Source: Seleniivibrio woodruffii (GTDB lineage Bacteria > Chrysiogenota > Deferribacteres > Deferribacterales > Geovibrionaceae). From it: DNA of 64,000 bases. Both the position numbers and the translations under genes were made by a program. The first letter of the stretch is position 1, and each line of letters begins with the position of its first letter. This document shows positions 17,071-26,281 of the stretch, in pieces. The stretch is taken from contig NZ_SMGG01000003.1 in assembly GCF_004339245.1 (NCBI RefSeq), positions 275,106 through 339,105 on the forward strand, read 5' to 3'. The notes below the pieces were generated by a model that saw nothing but the letters and a program-made list of their open reading frames with translations, was not told the DNA's origin and searched no databases.

Positions 17071-17945
17071 TATTCCTCTTCCGGTTTGCAGTAGCGTATC
17101 TTTTTTGGTGCGGACTCGCCGTCGGCGTTGACAGCGGTAACAGATATGTCCAGACAGCTCTTTATCTGTTTAGGGTATGCCACTGATGTTGCTTGTGTGG
17201 AAAAAGTTTCACATGAAACATTTACACACGCTTTCACATTGTAGCTCTGTGCTCTTTCCGAATCTGTCCATACGATGCGAATATCCCTGCCGATGTTCAG
17301 CACGCTGACTGTTGCAACGGCTGCGGGCGGCATAAGGGTTTTTTCAACGGGGACAGCGACTTCATAGGGAATGCCTTTGTTGCCCTCATAGTCTGTGAGG
17401 ATGAGGGTGAAAGCGTTGTCCTTAACATCGCCTGCGGTGAATCTGAGGGTCTTTCCTCCGGTCTGTGCGATGGTCTTTCCGCCTGAATATGCATCGAAAC
17501 GGGTGAAATTGTCCTGCGTGACTATTGTCACTGTATAAAAATCGCCGTCTTTTTTGTAGTCGGCGGAATTTATCTTCATGGGTTTTGCGTAAACCACTTT
17601 TGCCATATAGGGTTCTGAAAGAACGCCGTATTTGATGGATTTCTTACGCAGACGGTAGAAATATCTGGTTCCTGCCTGAACTTCGGTGTCGACATAGACC
17701 GATTTCGGGTCAATGGTCACCAGTCTGGTGAAAACAGAGCACTCCTCCCCTTCCGAAACCCCTTTCTCTATCTTGAGTTTCTCGGCTTCCTGATTTTCTA
17801 TGCGGACGCCCTCATCCGTAACGGACACAACAACCTTTGCGGGGGGAGTCATGTCGAACAGCACGGATTTCGGCACGGGTTCCGTGCGCTTTCCGCACGC
17901 ACTCAGCACAAAAAGGGAAAGAAGCAGAATGCTAACGTATCTCAT
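17070..17945 (-). CDS. Predicted lipoprotein with fibronectin-III-like repeats
   Basis: Function not recognised. 291 aa with a lipoprotein signal peptide and lipobox LSAC (Cys17). The remainder is beta-rich with features of two or three fibronectin type III-like units (TPPAKV at about 33, [17 protein letters not shown] at about 212, [17 protein letters not shown]), suggesting a periplasmic or outer-membrane-anchored adaptor. Overlaps argH by 14 bp and der by 1 bp, so it is cotranscribed with both; no functional link is obvious. A parS-like sequence lies inside it at 17205-17220. Confidence 0.8.
   Translation of the reverse strand: MRYVSILLLSLFVLSACGKRTEPVPKSVLFDMTPPAKVVVSVTDEGVRIENQEAEKLKIEKGVSEGEECSVFTRLVTIDPKSVYVDTEVQAGTRYFYRLRKKSIKYGVLSEPYMAKVVYAKPMKINSADYKKDGDFYTVTIVTQDNFTRFDAYSGGKTIAQTGGKTLRFTAGDVKDNAFTLILTDYEGNKGIPYEVAVPVEKTLMPPAAVATVSVLNIGRDIRIVWTDSERAQSYNVKACVNVSCETFSTQATSVAYPKQIKSCLDISVTAVNADGESAPKKIRYCKPEEE
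17205..17220. other. Degenerate parS-like palindrome inside a coding region
   Basis: AGTTTCACATGAAACA matches 14 of 16 positions of parS; one mismatch is at the first base and one in the central CACGTG. TGTGGAAAA (one base from a DnaA box) abuts it at 17196-17204. The central change may weaken ParB binding. It could be a secondary site or chance. Confidence 0.3.
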
Positions 17946-19317
17946 CTAAAAAATTCCTGCCGTTCTTAATCTGGGTCTCAACAGCTGATCTTGCTGTGCC
18001 GCCGTATGCCTTTCTGGCGTTTACGGAGGCTTCAAGGGTTATTGAGCCGTATATGTCAGATTCTATCACATTTGAAAATCTTTTGAACTCATCCAGTGTA
18101 AGTTCGCTGATGTCCACACCTTTCTGAATTGCATAGGCAACGGTTGAACCGACGATGTGGTGGGATTCCCTGAAGGGAACGCCTTTGCGCACAAGGTAAT
18201 CGGCGTAGTCAGTTGCTGTGGAATAGCCTGCTGTTGCGGCCTTTACCATTTTCGGGGTGAGAAGGGTCATCTTCTCCACCATGGGCGCGAAGATCTTCAG
18301 CGAAGCTTTGATTGTGTCCACAGCATCGAAAACAGGCTCCTTGTCCTCCTGCATATCTTTGTTGTATGCAAGGGGAAGTCCCTTCATGGTTGTGAGCATG
18401 CTGATAAGGCTTCCGTAAACCCTTCCGGTCTTGCCCCTGATAAGCTCCGGCATGTCCGGATTCTTTTTCTGAGGCATAATGCTGGAGCCTGTGCAGAAGT
18501 CGTCTGAAAGCTCTATGAATGCGAACTCCGATGTGGAGTAGATTATCAGTTCCTCGGAGAATCTGGAAAGATGCATCTGACAGATTGAGCATGCGGAGAG
18601 AAACTCTATCGCAAAGTCTCTGTCGCTCACCGAGTCCAGAGTGTTCTCTGTGGGAGCTTTAAAGCCCAGTTTTTCAGCGGTGAAGTGTCTGTCGATGGGG
18701 AAAGTTGTTCCGGCAAGTGCGCCTGAACCCAGAGGGCTGTAGTCCATACGCTCCAGACAGTCGGCAAACCTGCCGTAGTCCCTTTTAAGCATCTGGAAAT
18801 AGGCCATTATGTATTGAGCAAAAAGGATAGGCTGTGCGGTCTGCAGGTGTGTGAACCCCGGCATATACACATCTATGTTCTTTTCGGCCTTGTTTATTAT
18901 TGTTCCGAGCAGATTGTTTATAAGAGCCAGAACTTCCTGAATCTCAGCCTTGAGATACATGCGGAAGTCCACTGCGACCTGGTCGTTTCTGCTTCTGCCT
19001 GTGTGAAGACGCTTTCCGGCATCGCCAATGAGCTGTGTGAGACGTTTTTCCACAGCCATGTGGATATCCTCATCCTGAGTGAGAAACTCGAACTTGCCGC
19101 TCTCGATCTCTTCCAGAACCTGTGCCAGTCCCCTTTCGATGTCCTGAACGTCCTGCGAGGAGATTATCCCCTGCTTGCCAAGCATCTGCGCATGGGCTAT
19201 ACTGCCCTTTATGTCATATTTATAGAATCTTTTGTCAAAGTGGATGGATGCGTTGAACTCTTCCACAAATTTATCAGTGGGCAGTGTGAAACGGCCGGAC
19301 CACATTTTTTCAGACAT
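17932..19317 (-). CDS. argH: Argininosuccinate lyase
   Basis: Last step of arginine synthesis: argininosuccinate to arginine and fumarate. 461 aa, standard length. Fumarase/aspartase superfamily signature [12 protein letters not shown] at 277-288, plus TGRSRNDQ and the [10 protein letters not shown] motif with the catalytic His. ATG at 19315-19317 with GGAGAGAG upstream. First gene of the operon with the lipoprotein and der; argG is not in the window. Confidence 0.97.
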   Translation of the reverse strand: MSEKMWSGRFTLPTDKFVEEFNASIHFDKRFYKYDIKGSIAHAQMLGKQGIISSQDVQDIERGLAQVLEEIESGKFEFLTQDEDIHMAVEKRLTQLIGDAGKRLHTGRSRNDQVAVDFRMYLKAEIQEVLALINNLLGTIINKAEKNIDVYMPGFTHLQTAQPILFAQYIMAYFQMLKRDYGRFADCLERMDYSPLGSGALAGTTFPIDRHFTAEKLGFKAPTENTLDSVSDRDFAIEFLSACSICQMHLSRFSEELIIYSTSEFAFIELSDDFCTGSSIMPQKKNPDMPELIRGKTGRVYGSLISMLTTMKGLPLAYNKDMQEDKEPVFDAVDTIKASLKIFAPMVEKMTLLTPKMVKAATAGYSTATDYADYLVRKGVPFRESHHIVGSTVAYAIQKGVDISELTLDEFKRFSNVIESDIYGSITLEASVNARKAYGGTARSAVETQIKNGRNFLDEIR

Positions 19318-19468
19318 ACTTTCTCTCTCCTTTTGCTCTCGAACTTTACATAATAGGGAATTTACGTCAATTAATCCAGATAAAACTTAACGAATGTCCG
19401 CCTGTTTAGCTTATTGAAAAAAGAAATAAATATATTATGATGTTAAATAGACGGAAGGTGATTATTTT

Positions 19469-19978
19469 ATGATTAGAAAAATTATTAATGTCAATTGGAT
19501 CAACCATGCATTCTGGACTGCGGCGGCGGTAACGATCGCTCTGTTCTGCGCCAAGCTGCTCGGACTGGCGGAGTTTTACTGGGCGCCGATATCGGCCATC
19601 ATCGTGATGCAGTCGACCCTCGGTCAGGCATGGGATACATCAAAGCACAGGCTGATAGGCACTGTGATAGGTGCTCTGTTCGCAGGTGCATATTCGGCTG
19701 TTTTTACAGAGGTCAGCACCCTGATGTTCGGTCTGTCGGTGTTTGTGCTGGGGATAGTATGCGCACTTCTCAGGCTCACTGTCAGTGCCTACAGGCTTGG
19801 CGGAGTTACCTTTGCGATAATAATGCTGATGAACCACAACGAGGTGGCATGGCGGATCGGTGTGGACAGGATTATAGAGGTTTCAACGGGGATATGTGCG
19901 GCTCTGCTTGTCAGCGCCATAGGGCCCAGAAGCCCGTTCATGCGTATGCCTAAGGAAAGGAGACTTGAACATAGATAA
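19469..19978 (+). CDS. FUSC/ArAE-like small membrane protein
   Basis: 169 aa with four or five predicted membrane helices. The first part (FWTAAAVTIALFCAKLLGL, FYWAPISAIIVMQSTLG, SKHRLIGTVIGALFAG) matches the N-terminal half of fusaric-acid-resistance/aromatic-acid-exporter-type proteins (DUF939/FUSC pattern). The soluble domain found in full-length members is absent, so it may work as an oligomer. Substrate unknown. GGAAGG is 13-18 nt before the ATG region and the gene ends at a terminator. Confidence 0.75.
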   Translation: MIRKIINVNWINHAFWTAAAVTIALFCAKLLGLAEFYWAPISAIIVMQSTLGQAWDTSKHRLIGTVIGALFAGAYSAVFTEVSTLMFGLSVFVLGIVCALLRLTVSAYRLGGVTFAIIMLMNHNEVAWRIGVDRIIEVSTGICAALLVSAIGPRSPFMRMPKERRLEHR

Positions 19979-20001
19979 GGCGGCCTGAAAGCCGCCTTTT
20001 T
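19977..20001. terminator. Intrinsic terminator between convergent genes
   Basis: AAGGCGGC-CTGAAA-GCCGCCTT, perfect 8-bp stem followed by TTT. Serves the FUSC-like gene and, in reverse, could help end the dnaJ transcript. Confidence 0.85.
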
Positions 20002-20051
20002 CAGTTTGCTGTGAGACTCTTTGCACAAGGTGCTCAGAGTGACCGATTTAT

Positions 20052-21170
20052 TTATCCTGCAAAGAATTCCTTCATTCTGTCCCAGAGAGACTTCTGTGAA
20101 TGATAGGTCTCTTCGGTGACTGTGGCTTCGAACTGCTCCAGCAGGTCTTTCTGGTCTTTTGAAAGCTGTGTGGGCAGAAGCACCTTAAGCTCAATGTTCA
20201 TATTGCCTATGCCGATTCCCTGAACATCCGGCAGACCTTTGCCTTTCAGCACGATCTTGTCGCCGGGCTGGGAACCCGCTTTTATAGTTATTTTCTCCGC
20301 ACCGTTTATGGTGGGCACTTCGATGGATTTCCCGAGAATTGCATCAACGAAAGAGATGGGGAGTTCCATGTATATCTCCCGCCCTTCCCTTTTGAAAAGC
20401 TTGTGCGGAATGACTGTGACCTCTATGAAAAGATCCCCCGCAGGACCGCCGTTTATGCCGGAGTTGCCCTTGCCGGAGAGGCGCATTGTCATTCCGTCCT
20501 CTATGCCCGCAGGAACTTTTACGTTCAGACGGGTGGAGACACGCTTGGTTCCCTCGCCTCTGCACTCTTTGCAGAGTTCTTTAATTATCTGGCCTGTTCC
20601 GCCGCATGTGCCGCAGGGGGTGCTGATGGCAAAAAGTCCCTGTCTGCGCTGGATTGTTCCGGAGCCGTGGCATGTGTGACATGTTTCCATTGCGCCGGGT
20701 TCCGCTCCGGAGCCGTCACATCTTGCGCAGTTCTCCGTTTTGGGAACGTTCAGTTCCTTTTCGCATCCGAAAGCAGCCTCTTCGAAAGATATTTCGAGGC
20801 TCATCTGTATGTTTGTGCCCTTCTGGGGTCTGCGTTTGCGTCTTGTGTTGCCTGTGGTGCCGAAGAAATCGCCGAAAACGTCGCCGAAGAAGTCCTCAAA
20901 GATGGTTTCGTTGCTGAAACCGCCTCCTCCGCCGAATCCGCCGTTCTTATCGTCGAACACCCTGCCGTACTGGTCATACTGCGCACGTTTTGTGCCGTCG
21001 GACAGAACAGAGTAGGCTTCGTTTATTTCACGGAATTTTTCCTCAGCCTCTTTGTTCCCCTGGTTTCTGTCAGGGTGATACTGCATGGCGAGTTTTCTGT
21101 ATGCTTTTTTGAGTTCTGTTTCTGTGGCGTTTTTGTTTACGCCCAGAAGTTCATAGTAGTCTTTAGCCAA
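20052..21170 (-). CDS. dnaJ: Chaperone protein DnaJ
   Basis: Hsp40 co-chaperone that stimulates DnaK ATPase and delivers substrates. 372 aa: J domain with HPD at 32-34, Gly/Phe-rich linker (about 75-110), four CxxCxGxG zinc repeats ([32 protein letters not shown]), then the substrate-binding C-terminal domains. The start codon is TTG (21168-21170), supported by GGGAG about 8 nt upstream; no ATG fits the J domain. A hairpin in the 93-bp gap after dnaK may reduce its expression relative to dnaK. Confidence 0.97.
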   Translation of the reverse strand: MAKDYYELLGVNKNATETELKKAYRKLAMQYHPDRNQGNKEAEEKFREINEAYSVLSDGTKRAQYDQYGRVFDDKNGGFGGGGGFSNETIFEDFFGDVFGDFFGTTGNTRRKRRPQKGTNIQMSLEISFEEAAFGCEKELNVPKTENCARCDGSGAEPGAMETCHTCHGSGTIQRRQGLFAISTPCGTCGGTGQIIKELCKECRGEGTKRVSTRLNVKVPAGIEDGMTMRLSGKGNSGINGGPAGDLFIEVTVIPHKLFKREGREIYMELPISFVDAILGKSIEVPTINGAEKITIKAGSQPGDKIVLKGKGLPDVQGIGIGNMNIELKVLLPTQLSKDQKDLLEQFEATVTEETYHSQKSLWDRMKEFFAG

Positions 21171-21221
21171 GATTTTTGCTCCCGATCTTGTTTACCTGTA
21201 TGAGGTGATGAAAGACATAAT

Positions 21222-21254
21222 AAAGGGGCTGCTAAATATTTACCAGCCCCCTTT
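21222..21254 (-). terminator. Hairpin between dnaK and dnaJ, partial terminator
   Basis: GGGGCTG (21225-21231) pairs with CAGCCCC (21244-21250) with A/T bases extending the stem; on the minus strand it is followed by TTTATTATG. It probably attenuates read-through from dnaK to dnaJ. Confidence 0.6.
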
Positions 21255-21263
21255 GAAGGAAAA

Positions 21264-23189
21264 TTATTTCTTTTCGTCTTTAACTTCTTCGAACTCCGCA
21301 TCCACAACGTCGTCACCGCCTTTGTGCTGGTGAGCGTGCTCTGCGCCGTCGGGAGACTGCGCTTCCTGCTGGCTTGCCTGAGCGGCTTTGTAAATCTCTT
21401 CAGCCAGTTTGTGGGCAGATTTTGTAAGCTCTTCGATTGCCGCATTGATAGCAGCCGCATCGTCGCCCGCAGATTTCTCTTTCAGGTCTGCCAGAGCCTT
21501 TTCTATGGCTTCTTTGGTCTGAGCGTCGACCTTGTCGCCGTGCTCTGCCAGAGATTTTTCTGTGGAATATACGAGTGTGTCGGCCTGATTTCTGGCTTCA
21601 ACAACCTCTTTTTTCTTCTTATCTGCATCGGCGTTCAGCTCTGCATCCTTGACCATCTTGTTGATCTCCTCGTCGGAAAGACCGCTTGAAGGAGTGATGC
21701 GGATTGACTGCTCTTTGCCTGTTCCCTGATCTTTTGCGGAAACATGGAGAATACCGTTTGCGTCTATGTCGAAAGTAACTTCGATCTGAGGAACTCCTCT
21801 GGGAGCAGCGGGGATGCCTACCAGATCGAAACGTCCGATGTGTTTGTTGTCGTTAGCCATCTCACGCTCGCCCTGAAGCACGCTGATGGTAACAGATGTC
21901 TGGCTGTCAGCCGCAGTTGTGAAGGTCTGGCTCTGACGTGCGGGTATTGTTGTGTTTCTGGGGATTATTTTGGTCATAACGCCGCCCAGAGTCTCGATAC
22001 CCAGTGACAGAGGCGTTACGTCGAGCAGAAGAACGTCTTTAACGTCACCCGCAAGAACCGCACCCTGAATGGCCGCACCGACAGCAACAACCTCATCGGG
22101 GTTGATTCCTCTGTGGGGCTCTTTGCCGAAAAATTCTTTAACCTTCTGCTGAACCAGAGGCATACGGGTCATACCGCCGACAAGGATAACCTCGTCGATC
22201 TGGCTTGCAGAAAGGCCGGCATCCTGAAGAGCTTTTTTGCAAGGCTCAAGGGAGTTTACAACCAGATCCATTACCAGAGACTCGAACTTAGCTCTGGAAA
22301 GCTTAACAACAAGGTGTTTGGGGCCTGATGCGTCAGCTGTGATGAAGGGCAGGTTGATCTCTGTTTCCCCTGCGGAAGAGAGCTCGTGCTTGGCTTTTTC
22401 TGCAGCTTCTTTCAGACGCTGAAGAGCCATTTTGTCGTTGCGCAGGTCAATTGCGTTGGATTTTTTGAACTCGTCCACCAGCCACTCGACAACACGCATA
22501 TCAAAGTCGTCACCGCCGAGGAATGTATCGCCGTTGGTAGATTTAACTTCGAAAACGCCGTCGCCCAGCTCAAGGATTGAAATATCGAAAGTACCGCCGC
22601 CAAGGTCGTATACTGCGATCTTTTCATCGTGCTTTTTGTCCAGACCATATGCAAGGGCTGCCGCTGTGGGCTCGTTGATGATACGCAGAACGTTAAGACC
22701 TGCGATCTTGCCCGCGTCCTTAGTTGCCTGACGCTGTGCATCGTTGAAGTAGGCGGGAACTGTGATAACAGCATCTGTAACTGTTTCGCCGAGGTAGTCT
22801 TCAGCGGTTGATTTCAGTTTCTGAAGGATCATCGCAGAGACTTCCTGAGGAGCGTATTTTTTGCCTTTAACTTCGACCCATGCATCGTTGTTGTCTGAGC
22901 CGACTATCTGGTAGGGAAGCACTTTTTTAGCTTTTGCCACTTCGGGGGCATCAGATTTGCGTCCGATGAGACGCTTGATGGAGAAAATTGTGTTTTCGGG
23001 ATTGGTTATTGCCTGTCTTTTTGCAAGCATGCCGACAAGTCTGTCGGAATCGGTGAAAGCCACAACTGAAGGCGTAGTGAGTGCACCTTCGGAGTTGGCG
23101 ATAACTTTAGGCTGTCCGCCCTCCATAATGCTTACGCATGAGTTTGTGGTTCCAAGGTCAATACCGATAACCTTTTTGGATGTAGCCAT
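21264..23189 (-). CDS. dnaK: Chaperone protein DnaK (Hsp70)
   Basis: ATP-dependent chaperone. 641 aa. Nucleotide-binding domain with [11 protein letters not shown] at the N-terminus, [12 protein letters not shown] and the VGGMTRMP motif; substrate-binding domain and lid follow; the protein ends [14 protein letters not shown] lies just before the ATG at 23189. Third gene of the HrcA/CIRCE-controlled operon. Confidence 0.98.
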   Translation of the reverse strand: MATSKKVIGIDLGTTNSCVSIMEGGQPKVIANSEGALTTPSVVAFTDSDRLVGMLAKRQAITNPENTIFSIKRLIGRKSDAPEVAKAKKVLPYQIVGSDNNDAWVEVKGKKYAPQEVSAMILQKLKSTAEDYLGETVTDAVITVPAYFNDAQRQATKDAGKIAGLNVLRIINEPTAAALAYGLDKKHDEKIAVYDLGGGTFDISILELGDGVFEVKSTNGDTFLGGDDFDMRVVEWLVDEFKKSNAIDLRNDKMALQRLKEAAEKAKHELSSAGETEINLPFITADASGPKHLVVKLSRAKFESLVMDLVVNSLEPCKKALQDAGLSASQIDEVILVGGMTRMPLVQQKVKEFFGKEPHRGINPDEVVAVGAAIQGAVLAGDVKDVLLLDVTPLSLGIETLGGVMTKIIPRNTTIPARQSQTFTTAADSQTSVTISVLQGEREMANDNKHIGRFDLVGIPAAPRGVPQIEVTFDIDANGILHVSAKDQGTGKEQSIRITPSSGLSDEEINKMVKDAELNADADKKKKEVVEARNQADTLVYSTEKSLAEHGDKVDAQTKEAIEKALADLKEKSAGDDAAAINAAIEELTKSAHKLAEEIYKAAQASQQEAQSPDGAEHAHQHKGGDDVVDAEFEEVKDEKK

Positions 23190-23218
23190 TTTGTCCTCCT
23201 AGACTATATATCTTTAAC

Positions 23219-23746
23219 TTATTTCCTTTTGTTGACCTTCACTTTGGAGGGGCGAACCACTCTTCCGTGGAGGGAATATCCTTTCTGAAGCACCATCAGG
23301 ACTTTATTGTCGTCATAGTTCTCGTCGCAGTCAACCATCAGAGCCTCGTGGAACTGGGGGTTGAAATCGTCACCCACGTTCAGCTCAATCTCTTTAAGCC
23401 CGTATTTTTCAAGGGTTTCGCTCATCTGTTTCAGTGTCAGCTGAACGCCCTCTTTCAGGGCCTCTACGGGGTTGTCGCCGGATATATGGCTGAGAGCCAT
23501 TTCAAAGTTGTCCATAACGGGGAACAGTGCGGAGATAAGGTTCAGGTTCGAATATTTCAGCCTGTCGTCAAACTCCTTTGTGAGCCTCTTGCGCACGTTG
23601 TCCATCTCGGCCAGAGAGCGCAGTTCGCTGTCCTTTGCCTCCGCCAGTGCTTCGGTCAGACGCTCGTTCTGCTCACGCAGAAGGGTCAGTTCGTCTTTTG
23701 GTGTCTCTTCCTGAGCCTGCTGCTCTTTGTTTTCCATCTCTTCCAT
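23219..23746 (-). CDS. grpE: Nucleotide exchange factor GrpE
   Basis: Releases ADP from DnaK. 175 aa: charged Glu/Gln-rich N-terminus, long coiled coil (about 20-70), then the beta domain ending with the family block VLMVLQKGYSLHGRVVRP. AGAGGA precedes the ATG. Lies 11 nt after hrcA and 29 nt before dnaK. Confidence 0.96.
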   Translation of the reverse strand: MEEMENKEQQAQEETPKDELTLLREQNERLTEALAEAKDSELRSLAEMDNVRKRLTKEFDDRLKYSNLNLISALFPVMDNFEMALSHISGDNPVEALKEGVQLTLKQMSETLEKYGLKEIELNVGDDFNPQFHEALMVDCDENYDDNKVLMVLQKGYSLHGRVVRPSKVKVNKRK

Positions 23747-23757
23747 TTATATCCTCT

Positions 23758-24798
23758 TTATTTACTTTCCAAAAACTTGCCCATGATGCCGGTCACAAGG
23801 TCTGCGGAGCAGTCCACAACTGATACCACATCCGAATAGCGCATCCTCTTGGGGCCTATTATTCCGAGCATGCCTATCACGTTGCCGCCTCTTGAGTAGG
23901 TCTTTGTGACCAGTCCCAGCTCGCTCACTTCGGAACGGCCTATCTCGGAACCGATGAATATATTCACCCCTGTTTCGTTCTGGCATTTGTCCAGTATGTC
24001 GAAGATGAATTTTTTCTCTTCAAATGTCTGGAAAAGCCCTTTGAGCTTGGAAACATCGCTGAACTCAGGCAGGTCAAGTATTGTCGACGTGCCGCTGAGG
24101 ATGATGTCCTGCCCGAAGTCGCTGTTGCCGAAAACTCTCTCGGTCACAGTCATGACGTTCTTAACAAGGGAGTCCATTCTGTTCTTGTCTTTTCTCATCT
24201 CGTCCAGAATGGCGGTCTTGACCTCCATTAGGGACTTGTCGATGAAATGGGTATTCAGATAGTTGCTTATCTGAACAAGGTCGCTGTCGGTCACACTCGG
24301 GGTGACATCCAGCATAACGTTATGCACGATACCCGTTTTGGCGACGATCACCGCCAGAACGGTTGTTCCGCTGAGTCTTACGAACTCTATATGCTTTAAA
24401 AGCATGGTGTTTAGCTTGGGTGAGATAACGAATCCCACAGAGCGGGTCAGGCGGCTGAGATTGTCGCTGACCTTTTTGAAAACTCCGTTGATGTTCTCCG
24501 CACTGCATTCCTGCTTCAGCTGTTCCAGAATGGCTCTGTCGGAGAAGCTGAAAGTCACCAGCCTGTCGATGTAGTATCTATATCCCTCGTCCGAGGGCAC
24601 TCTGCCCGCAGAGGTATGGGGCTGAAGAATGTAGCCCTTTTCCTCCAGATCGCTCATGATGTTGCGAATGGAGGCGGGACCAAGCTTCAGGGGGCCTGTC
24701 TTTGAGATGAGCCTTGAACCTACCGGCTCGTTGCTCTGCACAAATTCCTCAATGATAGTTTTTAATACGGATTCTTCTCTTTCGTTAAGGAAATTCAT
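23758..24798 (-). CDS. hrcA: Heat-inducible transcription repressor HrcA
   Basis: Represses class I heat-shock genes by binding CIRCE; its folding depends on GroE. 346 aa from the ATG at 24798. Winged helix at the N-terminus (VLKTIIEEFVQSNEPVGSR, GPASIRNIMSDLEEKGY, HTSAGRVPSDEGYR) is diagnostic, followed by the GAF-like and dimerisation regions. A GTG eight codons upstream (24822) falls inside the CIRCE element and downstream of the promoter -10, so it is not accepted as the start. First gene of hrcA-grpE-dnaK-dnaJ. Confidence 0.96.
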   Translation of the reverse strand: MNFLNEREESVLKTIIEEFVQSNEPVGSRLISKTGPLKLGPASIRNIMSDLEEKGYILQPHTSAGRVPSDEGYRYYIDRLVTFSFSDRAILEQLKQECSAENINGVFKKVSDNLSRLTRSVGFVISPKLNTMLLKHIEFVRLSGTTVLAVIVAKTGIVHNVMLDVTPSVTDSDLVQISNYLNTHFIDKSLMEVKTAILDEMRKDKNRMDSLVKNVMTVTERVFGNSDFGQDIILSGTSTILDLPEFSDVSKLKGLFQTFEEKKFIFDILDKCQNETGVNIFIGSEIGRSEVSELGLVTKTYSRGGNVIGMLGIIGPKRMRYSDVVSVVDCSADLVTGIMGKFLESK

Positions 24799-24815
24799 TG
24801 CCCACACCGTTTTTG

Positions 24816-24842
24816 TTAGCACTCACATGCTATGAGTGCTAA
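24816..24842. promoter_or_regulatory. CIRCE operator (HrcA binding site)
   Basis: TTAGCACTC-N9-GAGTGCTAA, perfect match to the CIRCE consensus, located between the hrcA promoter and the hrcA start. Predicts HrcA autorepression of the whole operon. Confidence 0.97.
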
Positions 24843-24847
24843 AGCAT

Positions 24848-24876
24848 AGAATAAGAATTGAGCCTGTTGCTGTCAA
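24848..24876 (-). promoter_or_regulatory. Sigma70 promoter of the hrcA operon
   Basis: On the minus strand TTGACA (24871-24876), 17 nt, TATTCT (24848-24853). The CIRCE element begins 5 nt after the -10, so repressor binding would cover the transcription start. Confidence 0.85.
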
Positions 24877-24895
24877 GCCTTTTTTGGTCGTTTTG

Positions 24896-25735
24896 TCAGA
24901 GTGAGTTAAGGATTTTTTCAATCTCTTCAAAAGCGGTGAGCGAACGTTTCTGAATGAAAATGTCCGGTATGCAGACACGGGCGGATTCCGGATCGGGGTT
25001 TATGGTGACAACCTTTGTTCCGTATGATTTCAGGCGTTTGGCTATGTAGTCGTTGGTGGGGATCTGGCTGCTTGAGCCGATGAGAAAGGCGATATCTATC
25101 TTTTTGTGTGAACCGATGAACGCTTCAAAATTATTCAGCTGTGCGTCGTTTTCAATATAGTCCCAGTCGCCGAACATCAGTATATTCGGGCGAAGAAGGT
25201 CGCCGCATACGGGGCAGACAGGCATATTCTCCGCCGACATGGTGCTTTCGTTCAGTCCGCAGAGGGGTGCTTCAGTGTTATGGCGGACGCCATACCTGCA
25301 TGCGGAACCCTTCATGCACTGAAGCCTCCACATGCTCCCGTGTATTTCCGTTACCCTGTCTTCGGGTAGTCCTGATATCAGATGATATCCGTCGGTGTTG
25401 GTCGTGTGGACAAAACTGTCCTCAAAAACAGAGGAGACCATCCGGTTGATTATTTCATAGCCTCTGTGGGGGGAGTTTTGGCGGGCGTTGCGCCTGCGCC
25501 ATTCATAAAAGGCCCAGCTGTGATGCGGCTGTTTGCGGAATGATGCCGGAGAGGCAAGCTCCTGCGGCAGAAGTCCTTTGTCTTTGAAGACGGGGAAATT
25601 CCTCCAGTAGCCGTCTCTGTCTCTGAACGTGGGGATATTGCTGTCGGCGCTCATTCCTGCGCCTGTGAGAAAAAGACATGTTTTCGAGCTCTTTATCAGT
25701 TCTCTGAGGTAGGATTCCATTACAGATTGTAGCAT
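24896..25735 (-). CDS. SIR2 family NAD-dependent protein deacylase
   Basis: NAD-dependent deacetylase/deacylase-like protein, 279 aa from the ATG at 25735 (an ATG at 25720 is also possible; a GTG at 25756 lies in the upstream terminator). Rossmann NAD motif GAGMSADSNIPTFR from residue 25, catalytic His132 in EIHGSMW, and a four-Cys zinc module (CMKGSAC, then CPVCGDL). The usual TQNID is TTNTD here: the Gln is Thr while Asn and Asp are kept. The C-terminal half contains the small-domain/Rossmann motifs FLIGSSSQI and VTINPD. Stands alone, immediately upstream of the hrcA promoter. Activity is likely but not certain. Confidence 0.85.
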   Translation of the reverse strand: MLQSVMESYLRELIKSSKTCLFLTGAGMSADSNIPTFRDRDGYWRNFPVFKDKGLLPQELASPASFRKQPHHSWAFYEWRRRNARQNSPHRGYEIINRMVSSVFEDSFVHTTNTDGYHLISGLPEDRVTEIHGSMWRLQCMKGSACRYGVRHNTEAPLCGLNESTMSAENMPVCPVCGDLLRPNILMFGDWDYIENDAQLNNFEAFIGSHKKIDIAFLIGSSSQIPTNDYIAKRLKSYGTKVVTINPDPESARVCIPDIFIQKRSLTAFEEIEKILNSL

Positions 25736-25742
25736 GGAAATT

Positions 25743-25773
25743 AAAAAGGGCGACACAATGGCCGCCCCTTTTT
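25743..25773 (-). terminator. Intrinsic terminator after the DUF2917 gene
   Basis: AAAAAGGGCG at 25743-25752 pairs with CGCCCC-TTTTT at 25763-25773, giving A- and T-tracts on both sides. Located 30 nt after the DUF2917 stop codon and just before the sirtuin start. Confidence 0.8.
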
Positions 25774-25802
25774 ACGCTTGAAGAGATAGGAGGATATATT
25801 TT

Positions 25803-26069
25803 TTAATTATTATCTGCTGTTTTCGCATGGGGCTGTGGCATGTCCGCCATGACTGTAACGAAGGAGACACTGTCGGCGAGGGCTTCCACCACAACCTTGC
25901 CGGATGCGATGATGTGAATTTCTTTGCCTGCGTATACCACACGGTCACCCAGTGAGTTGCCCGCAGTAACCCATAATGAACCCTCGGTACAATAGATGCT
26001 GATTGATCTGGCATCTTCAAACCCTTTGGTCTGAAAGCGTTTAAGCCTTAGCTCCTGTTTCGTTGTCAT
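25803..26069 (-). CDS. DUF2917 family small protein
   Basis: 88 aa, no signal peptide. The pattern SLWVTAGNSLGDRVVYAGKE followed by GKVVVEALADS fits the DUF2917 family, a small cupin-like beta fold of unknown role. GAGGTGG is placed 5 nt before the ATG. It is divergent from a MocR-type regulator with 212 bp between, and ends at its own terminator, so it may be that regulator's target. Confidence 0.65.
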   Translation of the reverse strand: MTTKQELRLKRFQTKGFEDARSISIYCTEGSLWVTAGNSLGDRVVYAGKEIHIIASGKVVVEALADSVSFVTVMADMPQPHAKTADNN

Positions 26070-26220
26070 GGTGCCACCTCGTTAAGGAAATTAAGTGTTC
26101 GCCCTATGTTGAACCTTATATTATAAAAACTCTTTAATTACCATCGGTTGTTTTGGAAGTCTGCCTTCATAAAATCAGAAGGCTTGTTTCCTGTCCACTT
26201 TCTGATTGTAAAATACAACA

Positions 26221-26270
26221 ATAACAGTTACCATAACAGACACAGAAAAAAGAAAATGTATACATAACAG
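26221..26270 (+). promoter_or_regulatory. Three direct ATAACAG repeats upstream of the MocR-type gene
   Basis: Identical heptamers at 26221-26227, 26233-26239 and 26264-26270, with start-to-start distances of 12 and 31 bp, roughly one and three helical turns. MocR/GabR/PdxR regulators are known to bind direct repeats in the gap to their divergent target, which fits this gap. The rest of 26070-26281 is AT-rich with no gene. Confidence 0.5.
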
Positions 26271-26281
26271 TTGAGGACTGT

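Noticed and set aside
16324-17094. 256-codon forward frame over der
   Set aside because: Antisense to der with both GTPase domains intact.
24820-24822. GTG as start of hrcA
   Set aside because: It is inside the CIRCE operator; the domain starts at the ATG at 24798.
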